From JBJXHG01 sp046160865 (GTDB taxonomy: Bacteria; Planctomycetota; UBA1135; GCA-002686595): DNA of 25,562 nucleotides. Positions within the stretch are counted from its first letter, which is position 1. The number at the start of each line of letters is the position of its first letter. Shown in pieces: positions 18,482 to 25,562 of the stretch. The translations under genes and the position numbers were made by a program. Where the stretch lies: contig JBJXHG010000035.1 in NCBI GenBank assembly GCA_046160865.1, positions 1 through 25,562 on the forward strand, written 5' to 3'. The notes beneath the pieces were generated by a model, which was not told the origin of the DNA, did not search any database, and saw only the letters and a list, made by a program, of their open reading frames with translations.

Positions 18482-19962
18482 CCCTGTCGCAGCCAGCGCC
18501 GCTTGTGGACGTCGTAATAGATCCACGCGATCTCGCCATCCGCGAGCTCGGCGAAGTAGTACTCGCGCGCGACTTCGGCGCGCCACCAACCGCCGCTCAA
18601 CCGGTACGGTCCCGACAGACGCGCGACGGATGCGCGGCAAACACCGTGCAAGAGCCAGCCGTCGGGTTCGTGGCGGCTGCGTGGCGGCAGCTTCTGCGCG
18701 GTGCGGAAGAGCGTGCGGACGAGCGGCGGGCACTGCGCGCGGCGCGGCTGCGGATCCACGAGCGCGTCGCAGCGCTCCCATACGAAGCCGTGCTCGGGCA
18801 GATGCGCCGACACGAGTCGTGCGCGAGTCACGGCGAGCTCGCCGAAGGCCGCGCGCAGAGCGGAGAACGCTTTCGCGGCGGCTGCGGCCGAGCGCGCGCG
18901 CGTCTCGACGAACAGGCTCGCTTGCTCGGCGTGAACCGGCGCGTGGGCGAGCGTGATCGCGATCGTCGTCGCGCCGGCTGAGAACGCCGGCTTGCTCGCG
19001 AGGCGCATGCGCAGCAAACGCACGAGCCACTCGGGATCGACCGTCGGCCGCGCCGGCGCGAGGCGCTCCGCGCGTGTCGTGCGGTCGTCGAGCTCGAAGC
19101 GCAGCTCGATCGCGGTCGCCGCTTCACCGCGCCGCGCGAGAGCCGTGCACAGCGGATGCGCGAGCTCGTGCACGTGCGCGAGCAAGCGCTCGAGGTTCGC
19201 CTCGGGAAGCTCGAGGTCGACGCGCGCCGTGAGCGGAATCACTTCCTGCGCCGGAGCGAAGTCGTCCTCGAAGAGTCCGGCTGCCATGCGGTGCAGGCGG
19301 TGCGCTTCCGTTCCGAAGCGTTGCAAGATGCCGCCGGATGGCAGGCGCGCGAAGTCGCCGACGTTCACTAGCCCTAGCTTGCGCAGCGCGTCGCGCACCT
19401 CTGGCTGCAACGAGAGACGCGCGAGGTCCACGCGCGCTGCGACCTCGCGCTCGTGAGCGAGATCGTCGAACACGGCGAGCGGCACTCGTCCGAGCGCTTT
19501 CGCCGTCGCGTACGTCGTGAAGCGGCGCGCGCCGACGGCCATGCGACTCTCGAAGCCGGCGTCGCGCATGCACGTGCGAATCGATTCGGCCCACGTGCGC
19601 GGCGCTCCGAACAAGCGCTCGAGCCCGTGTCCGTCGATCCAGAACACGCCGGGTTCGCCCGCGCACGGCTCGACGTGCGGCGAAAAGCGTTGCAAGAGCA
19701 CCAGGATCTCCGCGACGGCGCGCTCGATCTCGCTCGACGCGATGACGCCGGCGCGCAGGCGCGCGCACAGACCGAGCGCCGCGGCGTAGCGCAAGCCGGG
19801 GAGCACGCCCGCTTCGCGCGCGGCACGGTTCGTCCACACGACGAGTCCGTGCGGCGTGTCGCTCTCGACGACGACCGCCGGCTCGCCGCGCCACGTCGGA
19901 TGCACGCGCACGAGCAATTGCAGCGGCAACGCCGGCAGATCAAGGCAAGCCAGGCGGTCCAC
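18469..19962 (-). CDS. imuB: ImuB, Y-family polymerase-like translesion accessory
   Basis: A 497-residue protein of the DinB/UmuC fold. ImuB proteins are catalytically inactive and bring DnaE2 to the sliding clamp. The N-terminus (RLACLDLPALPLQLL) keeps the first strand. The second catalytic motif, normally with an Asp-Glu pair, is replaced here by VEPCAGEPGVFWID at about 97-110, so polymerase activity is not expected. The little-finger region follows, and the C-terminal tail carries the characteristic GGWWRAEVAREYYFAE and IYYDVHKRRWLRQG segments. I chose GTG at 19962, which overlaps the imuA stop by 23 bases, because GAGGTG lies five bases upstream and the family alignment starts there; longer in-frame starts add an Arg/Ser-rich extension with no family likeness. 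Its stop overlaps the dnaE2 start. Confidence 0.93.
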
Positions 19963-20548
19963 GGCGCACCTCGACGTGCTTCCAGCCCGCCGCACGGCGG
20001 CGATCGCGAGGAATCGTGAGCTCGCACGTGAACATCCCGTCGCCGCGCCGCTCGAAACGCGCATCGGCACGCAACGAGACGAAGGAGCCGAGCGACGCAC
20101 GCTCGGGCGGCTTCTTCGTGAGCACGACGATCGCGGTGGCATGGGCGCGCGCGAGACCGGCGAGGCGGGAGAGGACGCCGAGCGGGACCTCGGCACTTTC
20201 GAGGTCGAGGACGATCAATCCGAACGCGCCCGAGCGGGCGAGCATGTCGCCCGCTGCGGCCACGGCGTGCTCGTCTGCGACGCGCACGACCGGTAACGCG
20301 GCGAGGTCGATGCCGCACGCTTCGGCATCGGACGGCAGGAACGCGCGCTCGCGCGGCGTGATCCAAGCCGCCGGCGCGCGCGTTTCTTGTGCGTGGAGAA
20401 CGAGCTCGAGCGCGAACGTGAGCGCGGCTCCGGCGCGCCAGCTCGCGATCTCGACGAGACGGCCGGCGAGCTCGACGAGCGACCAGCTCGGGAGAGTGGC
20501 CGTGTGCGCATGCGCGAGCCCGTTGATCGTGGGGCTCGTGGGGCTCAT
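19940..20548 (-). CDS. imuA: ImuA, RecA-like SOS mutagenesis protein
   Basis: A 202-residue RecA-fold protein of the imuA-imuB-dnaE2 cassette. ImuA is needed for cassette function in studied species, where it interacts with ImuB. Visible features are LVELAGRLVEIASWRAGAAL at about 24-42 where a Walker A loop would be, a Walker B-like LIVLDL at 111-116, and the family ending SLGSFVSLRADARFERR, AGWKHVEV and RRGPPGL. The Walker A position lacks the GKT/S signature, so ATP binding is doubtful. ATG 20548 is the only start that excludes the palindromic repeat; a longer frame runs through that repeat to 20884 but is not family-like there. No Shine-Dalgarno is obvious. The gene is separated from lexA by about 350 bases that hold the repeat. 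Confidence 0.88.
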   Translation of the reverse strand: MSPTSPTINGLAHAHTATLPSWSLVELAGRLVEIASWRAGAALTFALELVLHAQETRAPAAWITPRERAFLPSDAEACGIDLAALPVVRVADEHAVAAAGDMLARSGAFGLIVLDLESAEVPLGVLSRLAGLARAHATAIVVLTKKPPERASLGSFVSLRADARFERRGDGMFTCELTIPRDRRRAAGWKHVEVRRGPPGLP

Positions 20549-20586
20549 GGAAGAAGGAATCGGCGCGCGCGACCCGTCATGCCCCG

Positions 20587-20767
20587 CTAGCCCGCATTTC
20601 TCACCACGTCCTGCTGCGTTCGCGCCAACTCGCTCGGAGCGGCGTTGTTGGATCGGAATCGATCCTCGCTGACCTTGCAGGTCACCTCCGGTCGATTCCG
20701 ATGCAACGCCTTGCTCCGAACGAGTCGGCACAACCTCGCGACGGACGTGGTGAGAAATGCGGACTAG
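20587..20767 (+). repeat. 181-bp palindromic interspersed element, copy 2
   Basis: Same length, orientation and CTAG-bounded design as the copy at 114-294. The outer arms CTAGCCCGCATTTCTCA and TGAGAAATGCGGACTAG pair, and the centre has GACC-TTGCA-GGTC. The loop bases differ from copy 1 while the closing GACC/GGTC pairs are conserved. The arms remain largely complementary (TCGGAATCGA on the left against TCGATTCCGA on the right). It lies 38 bases upstream of the imuA start and about 130 bases downstream of the lexA stop, so a transcript from lexA into imuA would carry a very large hairpin. One minus-strand frame is open across it, but the translation is not protein-like. Confidence 0.9.
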
Positions 20768-20894
20768 GTGTTGAACAGGGGCCGAGTCGTAGCTCTCGAG
20801 CCTTCGATTGGGCGCGCGCCGTGTGGGAAGCGCCGAATCGTGGCCGCGTTCGTCGTCGTGTCGCACGCGGGCACTCCTTTTCATGCCGACAAGG
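20768..20894. other. spacer between lexA and the palindromic element
   Basis: A short stretch of 127 bases after the lexA stop with no gene. GCCGACAAG occurs twice in direct repeat (about 20884-20908), partly within the end of lexA. I find no copy of the lexA-proximal palindrome here or between the element and imuA, so any operator controlling imuA separately is not visible. Confidence 0.4.
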
Positions 20895-21524
20895 TCACGC
20901 CGACAAGTACCGGCGTACTTCGATCACGCGGCCGACGATCTCGAGCTCCTCGCCCGGCGCGGGAACGATGGGCTGGAAGCTTGGGTTCTCCGGCCAGAGC
21001 TCCGGCTTGCCTTTCACGATCGCGAGGCGTTTCACCGTCGCTTCGCCGTCGATGCGCGCGACGACGATGTCGCGCGCGCGCGCCTGCGCCTTCGGATCGA
21101 CGATGACGAAATCGCCCGGAAGGATGCCGGCATCGCGCATGCTTTCGCCGTGAACGCGCAGCGCGAAGAGCTTGTCGCTCGCGCCGCGCACGCGCCGTCG
21201 ATCGACGGGGAGCACGCCTTCGCGCTCTTCGATCGATTCGCTCAGGCCGCCGGCCGGGACGCGGCCGAGGATCGGCACGTAGTGCGTGTCGGAGACTTCG
21301 CCCGGCGGCAGTCGCCAACCGCGTGCGACGCCCTCTTCTTTGATGAGCCGCCCCTCGTCGACGAGCCGTGTGAGCTGCTCGCGGACGCTCTCGACGGCGC
21401 GCAGGCCGACGGCGGACTGGATCTCTCGCAGCGTGGGAGGGGTGCCACGTTCGAGGGAGTCGCGCACGAAGGAGAAGATGCGTTCGCGAGTCCGGCCGGC
21501 TGGAAGGCGGGGGCGGCGAGTCAT
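20895..21524 (-). CDS. lexA: LexA repressor
   Basis: A 209-residue SOS repressor of typical length. The N-terminal winged-helix domain (about 12-72) has the TLREIQSAVGLRAVESV helix-turn-helix. The cleavage site is Ala91-Gly92 in GRVPAGG. The catalytic dyad is Ser128 (HGESM) and Lys165 (ATVKRL), so RecA-stimulated self-cleavage should work. It would repress itself and probably the imuA-imuB-dnaE2 genes downstream. ATG 21524 fits the family start; a longer frame to 21599 would translate through the putative operator and is rejected. The -10-like TATCAT at 21536-21531 ends only six bases before the ATG, suggesting a leaderless mRNA, and a perfect 18-base palindrome overlaps the promoter. Confidence 0.96.
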   Translation of the reverse strand: MTRRPRLPAGRTRERIFSFVRDSLERGTPPTLREIQSAVGLRAVESVREQLTRLVDEGRLIKEEGVARGWRLPPGEVSDTHYVPILGRVPAGGLSESIEEREGVLPVDRRRVRGASDKLFALRVHGESMRDAGILPGDFVIVDPKAQARARDIVVARIDGEATVKRLAIVKGKPELWPENPSFQPIVPAPGEELEIVGRVIEVRRYLSA

Positions 21525-21530
21525 GTGCGG

Positions 21531-21536
21531 ATGATA
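21531..21536 (-). promoter_or_regulatory. putative lexA -10 box (leaderless)
   Basis: TATCAT on the minus strand, six bases before the lexA ATG, would place transcription initiation at or next to the start codon. No good -35 hexamer is visible at 16-18 bases upstream. The spacer is occupied by the palindromic operator. Confidence 0.5.
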
Positions 21537-21553
21537 CCAGACAAATGTCTGGT
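21536..21553. promoter_or_regulatory. putative LexA operator
   Basis: ACCAGACAAATGTCTGGT is a palindrome with 8-base arms (ACCAGACA and TGTCTGGT) around AA, 11 bases upstream of the lexA ATG and overlapping the likely -10 box. The position fits autoregulation. The sequence differs from the enterobacterial CTGT-N8-ACAG, the Gram-positive CGAAC-type and the alphaproteobacterial GTTC-N7-GTTC boxes. That it binds LexA is an inference from position and symmetry. Confidence 0.65.
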
Positions 21554-21650
21554 TACTCTCCGGGAGTGCTCGCGTTCGCGGAGATGTAGGTGGATGCACG
21601 AGTTGCGGCGAAGCACGCGTTGCCTCGCGACGCTGACTTTTTCAACGGAC

Positions 21651-21659
21651 TGCTAGACT
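21651..21659 (+). promoter_or_regulatory. putative extended -10 promoter of the SGNH gene
   Basis: TGC-TAGACT at 21651-21659 looks like an extended -10 box. A CTGACT at 21633-21638 is a possible -35, with a short 15-base spacer. The GTG at 21668 lies eight bases after the -10, so the mRNA would be leaderless or nearly so. Confidence 0.4.
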
Positions 21660-21667
21660 CCCCGCGC

Positions 21668-22786
21668 GTGACTGCCGAGAACCCCGCCGCGAGCTCCGAC
21701 GCGACAAGCCCCGCATCGCGACGCCGTCCGCGCTCTGGTCGCGTGCTGCGCAAGCTCGTGTTCGCGCTGATCGCACTGACTGCGGGGCTCTGCCTCGCCG
21801 AAGGCGGCGTGCGCGTGTGGTCGGTCTTCTTCTTTCCGAAGATGATCCGATTCGACGAGGAGCTCGGTTGGCGCCGCCGGCCCGACACGCAGAAGGCGTT
21901 CGTCAACGAATGGCACGAGGAGAGCCTCGTCGTCGCGAATCGCTACGGCAATCGCGGCGTCGCGCATCCGCCGGAGCGGAAGCCGAACACGTATCGCGTG
22001 CTCGTGCTCGGTGACTCGTTCGGCGAAGGCGCGCAAGTGAACGAAGCGGATCTCTTCAGCGCGCAGCTCGAGGCGTCGGAGACGGGGCTCGAGGTCATCA
22101 ATGCGTCCGTGGTCGCGTACGGAAACGTGCAGGAGTACTTGTACCTGCGTGACGAAGGACTGAGCTTCCAGCCCGACCTCGTGCTAGTCCTCGTCTTCCA
22201 CAACGATTTCTCGGACAACATCCTGCCGTACAACTTGCGCATGGGGCCGCGGCCGTACGCCGTGCTCGAGGCGAGCGGCACGCGCATCGTCGAGGAGATC
22301 GACGACGACCGCTTCGCGCCGTTCCGCATCCCGTTCCCGTTCAGCGCGTTCCTGTACCGGCACAGCTACTTGTTCTACGCGCTCAACGATCGCGTGTACT
22401 TCGGGATGCGCGACAAGGAACTCGCCAAGCTCGATCGCGCGAACATGGATCGCGTGCCGTGGGCGGACCGGCAGCGCGTGCTCACGGACATGCTCGGGCG
22501 GATGAAGGATCTCGTCGCGGCGAACGGCGTCGAGCTCGCGCTGTTCTTGATTCCTTCGAAAGAAGAGGTCGCCGCGAAAGCGAGCGCGAATCAGGACGAG
22601 GTCACGCGCTGGTGCGCGGAGAACAACGTCGACTGCATCCGCGGCTTGGAGCCGATGTGTCGGGCGGCGGCCGAAGGACGCCGGCCGTACTTCGACGTCG
22701 ACATCCACTGGACGAAGGCCGGCCATGACGTCGCCGCGGCGGAGATCCGCAAGTTCCTGCGCATGAAACGGCGCCAGCCGCAATGA
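21668..22786 (+). CDS. membrane-anchored SGNH/GDSL-type hydrolase
   Basis: A 372-residue protein. A basic N-terminus leads to one membrane helix (about 29-44), and the rest is probably extracytoplasmic. The SGNH fold is shown by block I LVLGDSFGEG (Ser117), an NASVVAYGN segment (146-153), LVFHNDFSDN (Asn179) and the final DIHWTKAGH with Asp345 and His347, so the catalytic Ser-Asp-His set is complete. Such proteins are esterases or acyltransferase-like enzymes that often modify cell-surface polysaccharides; the substrate is not evident. I prefer GTG 21668, just after a -10-like box, over GTG 21590, whose extra 26 residues look non-coding. The gene is divergent from lexA, and its stop overlaps the next ATG (ATGA at 22783-22786). 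Confidence 0.85.
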   Translation: MTAENPAASSDATSPASRRRPRSGRVLRKLVFALIALTAGLCLAEGGVRVWSVFFFPKMIRFDEELGWRRRPDTQKAFVNEWHEESLVVANRYGNRGVAHPPERKPNTYRVLVLGDSFGEGAQVNEADLFSAQLEASETGLEVINASVVAYGNVQEYLYLRDEGLSFQPDLVLVLVFHNDFSDNILPYNLRMGPRPYAVLEASGTRIVEEIDDDRFAPFRIPFPFSAFLYRHSYLFYALNDRVYFGMRDKELAKLDRANMDRVPWADRQRVLTDMLGRMKDLVAANGVELALFLIPSKEEVAAKASANQDEVTRWCAENNVDCIRGLEPMCRAAAEGRRPYFDVDIHWTKAGHDVAAAEIRKFLRMKRRQPQ

Positions 22787-23118
22787 GTGCGGCGCGCGCA
22801 CGACCTCGCGCGAAGCACTCCGCGGATGATTGGTTCGTGTACGTGCTTCGCACCGGAGCGGGCTCGCTGTACACCGGGATCACGAACGACGTCGAGCGCC
22901 GTCTGCGTGCGCACGCCACGCCGCGCGGCGCGAAGAGCTTGCGCGGCCGCGGTCCGCTGACGATCGTCTACCAGCGTCGGCTCGGGCAGCGAGGGCTCGC
23001 GTTGCGCGTCGAGCACGCGCTCAAGCGCGTGCGCAAGTCCGAGAAGGAATCGATCGTGAGCTCGTCGCCGTCGCGCGCGCGCTTACTGCGCATGCTCGGC
23101 GTCGAACGTGACGTGTGA
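22783..23118 (+). CDS. GIY-YIG nuclease-superfamily protein (YhbQ/UPF0213-like)
   Basis: A 111-residue protein with the small stand-alone GIY-YIG domain: FVYVLRTGAGSLYTGITNDVERRL (residues 19-41) supplies the two tyrosines (Tyr20, Tyr30) and an arginine. RVEHALKRVRKSEKE then follows, with Glu78 in the place of the catalytic metal-binding glutamate. Short proteins of this group are thought to act on DNA, but their biological role is poorly defined. The ATG overlaps the stop of the SGNH hydrolase gene, so the two are probably translated together even though their functions seem unrelated. Confidence 0.9.
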   Translation: MSAARARPRAKHSADDWFVYVLRTGAGSLYTGITNDVERRLRAHATPRGAKSLRGRGPLTIVYQRRLGQRGLALRVEHALKRVRKSEKESIVSSSPSRARLLRMLGVERDV

Positions 23119-23207
23119 GCGCAACGAAGCGCGGGAGGGGATGTCTGCGCTCTCGAGAAAGTCGAACCGGGCTTCAGCGATCCGACGCAGCCGACGCGGT
23201 TCTACGA

Positions 23208-23223
23208 GCAGCGCGGGCGCTGC
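23208..23223. repeat. short perfect inverted repeat
   Basis: GCAGCGC and GCGCTGC flank a GG centre, about 90 bases after the GIY-YIG gene and downstream of the small minus-strand ORF. It could be part of a terminator for either direction, but no T-run follows. Confidence 0.3.
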
Positions 23224-23273
23224 GCACGGTCGTCGCGCGCGCTACCGCGCTGCGCCCTGCGTAGCGCGACACA

Positions 23274-23465
23274 TCAGCGAGCGCTGCTGTCGCTCGTCGC
23301 AACGCCATCATCGGAGACGGCTTCGAAGGCGATGTCGCCGAGGTCGATCCAGCGAGCGGCTCCCTCCTGTGGGTCGAACACGCGGACCCAGGAGTTCCAG
23401 CGTTCGAGGACCAGGACGGCGCCGGGCGCGGGCGGGACGAGGTTCGAGAGGGATGCGTGTTGCAC
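23274..23465 (-). CDS. small hypothetical ORF, doubtful
   Basis: A minus-strand frame ending with TGA at 23276-23274. From GTG 23465 it gives 63 residues, including LVLERWNSWVRVFDPQEG and WIDLGDIAFEAVSDDG, which look more like a folded protein than the usual Arg-rich shadow translations. Codon third positions are GC-rich, as in real genes here. The frame stays open upstream to an ATG at 23654, but that would overlap the start of the divergent phosphatase-superfamily gene, and its N-terminus looks random. I do not recognise a family. It could be a remnant or a true small gene. With it rejected, 23119-23644 would be a gene-free stretch. Confidence 0.35.
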   Translation of the reverse strand: MQHASLSNLVPPAPGAVLVLERWNSWVRVFDPQEGAARWIDLGDIAFEAVSDDGVATSDSSAR

Positions 23466-23644
23466 GGCCGCGACTCCGTCGAGGGCGCGGCGAGCGGTGC
23501 AGAAAACCTCGCGTCTCGGGCGCGGGCGGATCGCGCGACCCAGCGTGCTGAGGTAGGCGGGCGCCCGTGGTCGCGGCGCGAGCTCTCTCGGAAGCCGCGA
23601 TCGATGAGGCGTGGCGTACGCTGCGCGCAACCGAGGACGAGACC

Positions 23645-24817
23645 ATGCGCACACGCACCTGCTTTGCCCGCCGACTCTTCACGCTCCTGCCGTTGCTGGC
23701 GCCGATCGCCGCGCCGACGCTGTGCGCTTGCCACGTGGCGCGCGAGCCGGACCGAGCGAGCCCGGAGTCTGTCGTCGCATCGGCGCCGCATGGCCGACGA
23801 ACGGAGAACGTCGTGCTCGTCCTGTTCGACGGCTTGCGGTGGCAAGAGGTCTTCGCGGGCGCGGATGCGGAACGCATCGATGCGATCGGTGACGAAGCGG
23901 AGCGCGAGCGTGTGCGGCGTGAGTACTGGCGCGACGACGTGTCCGATCGGCGCGCCGTGCTGATGCCGTTCTTGTGGACGCAGATCGCAACCGAGGGACA
24001 AGTGTTCGGCAACGTCGAGCGCGGATCGTCCGTGCGCTGCGCGAACGGGCTCAAGTTCTCTTACCCCGGCTACAGCGAGATGGTCGTCGGCTTCCACGAT
24101 CCTCGGATCGACAGCAACGCGAAGCGTGAGAACCCGAACGCGAGCGTGCTCGAGTGGTTGCACGGGAAACCGGCGTTCGCGGGACAAGTGGCGGTCGTAG
24201 GCGTGTGGGACGTCGTGCCGTCGATCGTACGCGCGCAGCGCAGTGGTCTCTTCGTGCACGCGGCGTTCGAGCCGCTCGAGCTCACGCCGATGAGACCCAC
24301 CGCGCGACTGTTGAACGAGTTGCGGAGCGACGTCACGAGCCCATGGGACTCGATGCCGTACGACGCGTTCGCGTTCCACACGGCGCGCGAGGTGCTCGAT
24401 GCACGCAGCCCGCGTGTCCTGTGGGTCACGTTCGGCGAAACCGACGAGTGGGCGCACGCCGGCGACTACGCGCGCTATCTCGACGCTGCACGCAGGACCG
24501 ACGAGTTCGTCGCACGACTGTGGGTCGCGTTGCAGGCGCATGCACGGTATCGCGACCGGACGACGTTGCTCGTGTCGACCGATCACGGACGCGGCGACGG
24601 TCCGCGCTGGACGGATCACGGCAAGGACGTCGACGGTGCCGAGCAGATCTGGATCGCGGCGCTCGGACCCGACACGCCCGCGCTCGGCGAGCGCGGCGAC
24701 ACACCCGCGCTCACTCAAGGTCAGATCGCCGCGACGCTGGCAGCGTTGCTGGGTGAAGATTGGTGCGGTGCGGAGCCGCGGGCGGCGGGCGCGATTCGAA
24801 GCATCGTCGCACGCTGA
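23645..24817 (+). CDS. alkaline-phosphatase-superfamily exported protein
   Basis: A 390-residue protein with a signal sequence (about 8-28) ending in LCAC, so Cys29 may be lipidated through an atypical lipobox. The alkaline phosphatase/sulfatase-type fold is indicated by VVLVLFDGLRW (Asp62), the FSYPGYSEM segment where the nucleophilic Ser or Thr is expected (Ser139 or Ser144), ETDEWAHAGDY with Asp267 and His271, STDHGRG with Asp313 and His314, and His325 in WTDHGK. The two-metal site therefore looks complete. Substrates in this superfamily range over phosphomonoesters, diesters and phosphonates, and I cannot choose among them. ATG 23645 has GAGGACGAGA just upstream. The gene converges on the following lipoprotein gene with 12 bases between stops. 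Confidence 0.88.
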   Translation: MRTRTCFARRLFTLLPLLAPIAAPTLCACHVAREPDRASPESVVASAPHGRRTENVVLVLFDGLRWQEVFAGADAERIDAIGDEAERERVRREYWRDDVSDRRAVLMPFLWTQIATEGQVFGNVERGSSVRCANGLKFSYPGYSEMVVGFHDPRIDSNAKRENPNASVLEWLHGKPAFAGQVAVVGVWDVVPSIVRAQRSGLFVHAAFEPLELTPMRPTARLLNELRSDVTSPWDSMPYDAFAFHTAREVLDARSPRVLWVTFGETDEWAHAGDYARYLDAARRTDEFVARLWVALQAHARYRDRTTLLVSTDHGRGDGPRWTDHGKDVDGAEQIWIAALGPDTPALGERGDTPALTQGQIAATLAALLGEDWCGAEPRAAGAIRSIVAR

Positions 24818-24829
24818 AGATCGCCGCGG

Positions 24830-25402
24830 TCACCGCCCCGGCGTGAGTCGAACCGAGCGCGTCTCGCGCTCCACGACGTGCGCGCGAGTCTCGGCGAGCG
24901 TCTGGTCTCCGTCGTAGAGACGCACGCGCACCTCGCCGGCCGGGAGCAAGACCGCCGTCGTCGCGCCCGCGCGCAGCGTGAAGTCTTGCACGAGAGCGTC
25001 GCCGACGAAGATCGCGCAACGCGCTTCCCCGGTGCCGTCGAGTTCGAGCGCGAGCGTGCCACCGGGCTGCAGCACGAGCTCGACGTCGCGCGCACCGTCG
25101 CGAGCGTGCGCGATGGCGACGCGTCCATCGGTCGTGCTCGCGTGAAGCACGAATTCAGTCCACCAGACCGTGTGCAACTCGAAGCGGCCATCGGCTTCGG
25201 TTCCGCTCGATGCAGAGCCGCCGGGTCCCACTGCGGCAACGATGGCTCGGACGGGCTTGCCGTCGTCGCCGCGCACGACGCCGGTCACTCGCGGCGAGCG
25301 CGTCGCGGCTGTCGTCGCAGCACGCGGTGCTTCGTAGAAGTGGTTGTTCACGGTGCAGGCGACGAACAGTGGAGTGGCCAAGGCGACGGCAACGAACTTC
25401 AT
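24830..25402 (-). CDS. lipoprotein with carboxypeptidase-regulatory-like domain
   Basis: A 190-residue protein with a short signal and lipobox FVAC (Cys16). A carboxypeptidase-regulatory-like beta-sandwich follows (about 39-95: VTGVVRGDDGKPV, then SGTEADGRFELH). A second beta-rich region with a similar pattern (about 100-188) contains PAGEVRVRLYDGD. No catalytic motif is visible, and such domains usually act as structural or binding modules on the cell surface. ATG 25402 is preceded by GAGGA six bases upstream, a good ribosome-binding site. The same domain type occurs at the N-terminus of the TonB receptor in this window, but the sequences are not close enough to suggest recent duplication. 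Confidence 0.82.
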   Translation of the reverse strand: MKFVAVALATPLFVACTVNNHFYEAPRAATTAATRSPRVTGVVRGDDGKPVRAIVAAVGPGGSASSGTEADGRFELHTVWWTEFVLHASTTDGRVAIAHARDGARDVELVLQPGGTLALELDGTGEARCAIFVGDALVQDFTLRAGATTAVLLPAGEVRVRLYDGDQTLAETRAHVVERETRSVRLTPGR

Positions 25403-25562
25403 GGCGAGTCCTCGGGAGCGGAGTCGTGACCCAAGAGCCCGTGGCGAAAGTCATTCGGCGCGAAAGTGGCCCGTTCGCACCGGCGCTGCGTCGCGCGATC
25501 CTCGGCGAATCGTGAGGATTCGTCTGCGGTCGCGCTCCTTGCGCCGACGCGATCGAGTCACT
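25403..25562. other. window end, no supported gene
   Basis: This is the upstream region of the lipoprotein gene. A plus-strand frame from GTG 25512 stays open to the window end (17 codons, basic residues) and might be the start of a gene, but nothing supports it beyond openness. Confidence 0.3.

Noticed and set aside
20549..20884. N-terminal extension of imuA through the palindromic element
   Set aside because: The extension is a translation of the repeat, resembles no ImuA, and a similar peptide appears from the other copy at 114-294.

Overview
The window is GC-rich and gene-dense. It most resembles a member of the Planctomycetota, and probably one of the deep lineages outside the classic Planctomycetales. 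The main reason is the secreted protein at 11786-13879, whose Cys-containing C-terminal module ends in a form typical of exported planctomycete proteins. Other supporting traits are signal-peptide-rich envelope genes, frequent GTG starts, promoter -10 hexamers lying almost on the start codon, and a lexA-imuA-imuB-dnaE2 cassette. The assignment rests on recalled family resemblance and was not checked by any search.

Layout. 291-2967: two minus-strand exported proteins, a putative outer-membrane beta-barrel and a Sel1-repeat protein. 3439-11416: a tight plus-strand operon encoding a TonB-dependent receptor with an N-terminal carboxypeptidase-regulatory-like domain, a DUF3450 coiled-coil protein, a long TtpC-like ExbB, ExbD, TonB and a TPR protein. 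11786-13879: a secreted beta-helix-like protein, closed by tandem hairpins. 14067-15353: a helical-repeat lipoprotein, convergent with the mutagenesis cassette. 15377-21524 (minus strand): lexA, imuA, imuB and dnaE2. 21668-23118 (plus): a membrane-anchored SGNH hydrolase coupled to a GIY-YIG nuclease-like protein. 23274-25402: a doubtful small ORF, an alkaline-phosphatase-superfamily protein and a carboxypeptidase-regulatory-like lipoprotein.

How the genes work together. The 3439-11416 operon looks like a dedicated outer-membrane energisation module. TonB-ExbB-ExbD would power the co-encoded receptor, with DUF3450 and TPR proteins as periplasmic accessories, as in the TonB2/TtpC systems of gammaproteobacteria. 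The adjacent beta-helix protein is a candidate partner or cargo. The lexA cassette encodes damage-inducible error-prone synthesis: LexA represses, DnaE2 synthesises across lesions, and ImuA and ImuB are the accessories.

The most unusual structure is a 181-bp element present twice in the same orientation (114-294 and 20587-20767, about 91% identical). Each copy is almost entirely one large imperfect palindrome bounded by CTAG. One copy ends exactly on the stop codon of the first gene. The other sits inside the mutagenesis cassette, between lexA and imuA. A perfect 18-bp palindrome next to the lexA start is a candidate LexA operator for this lineage.
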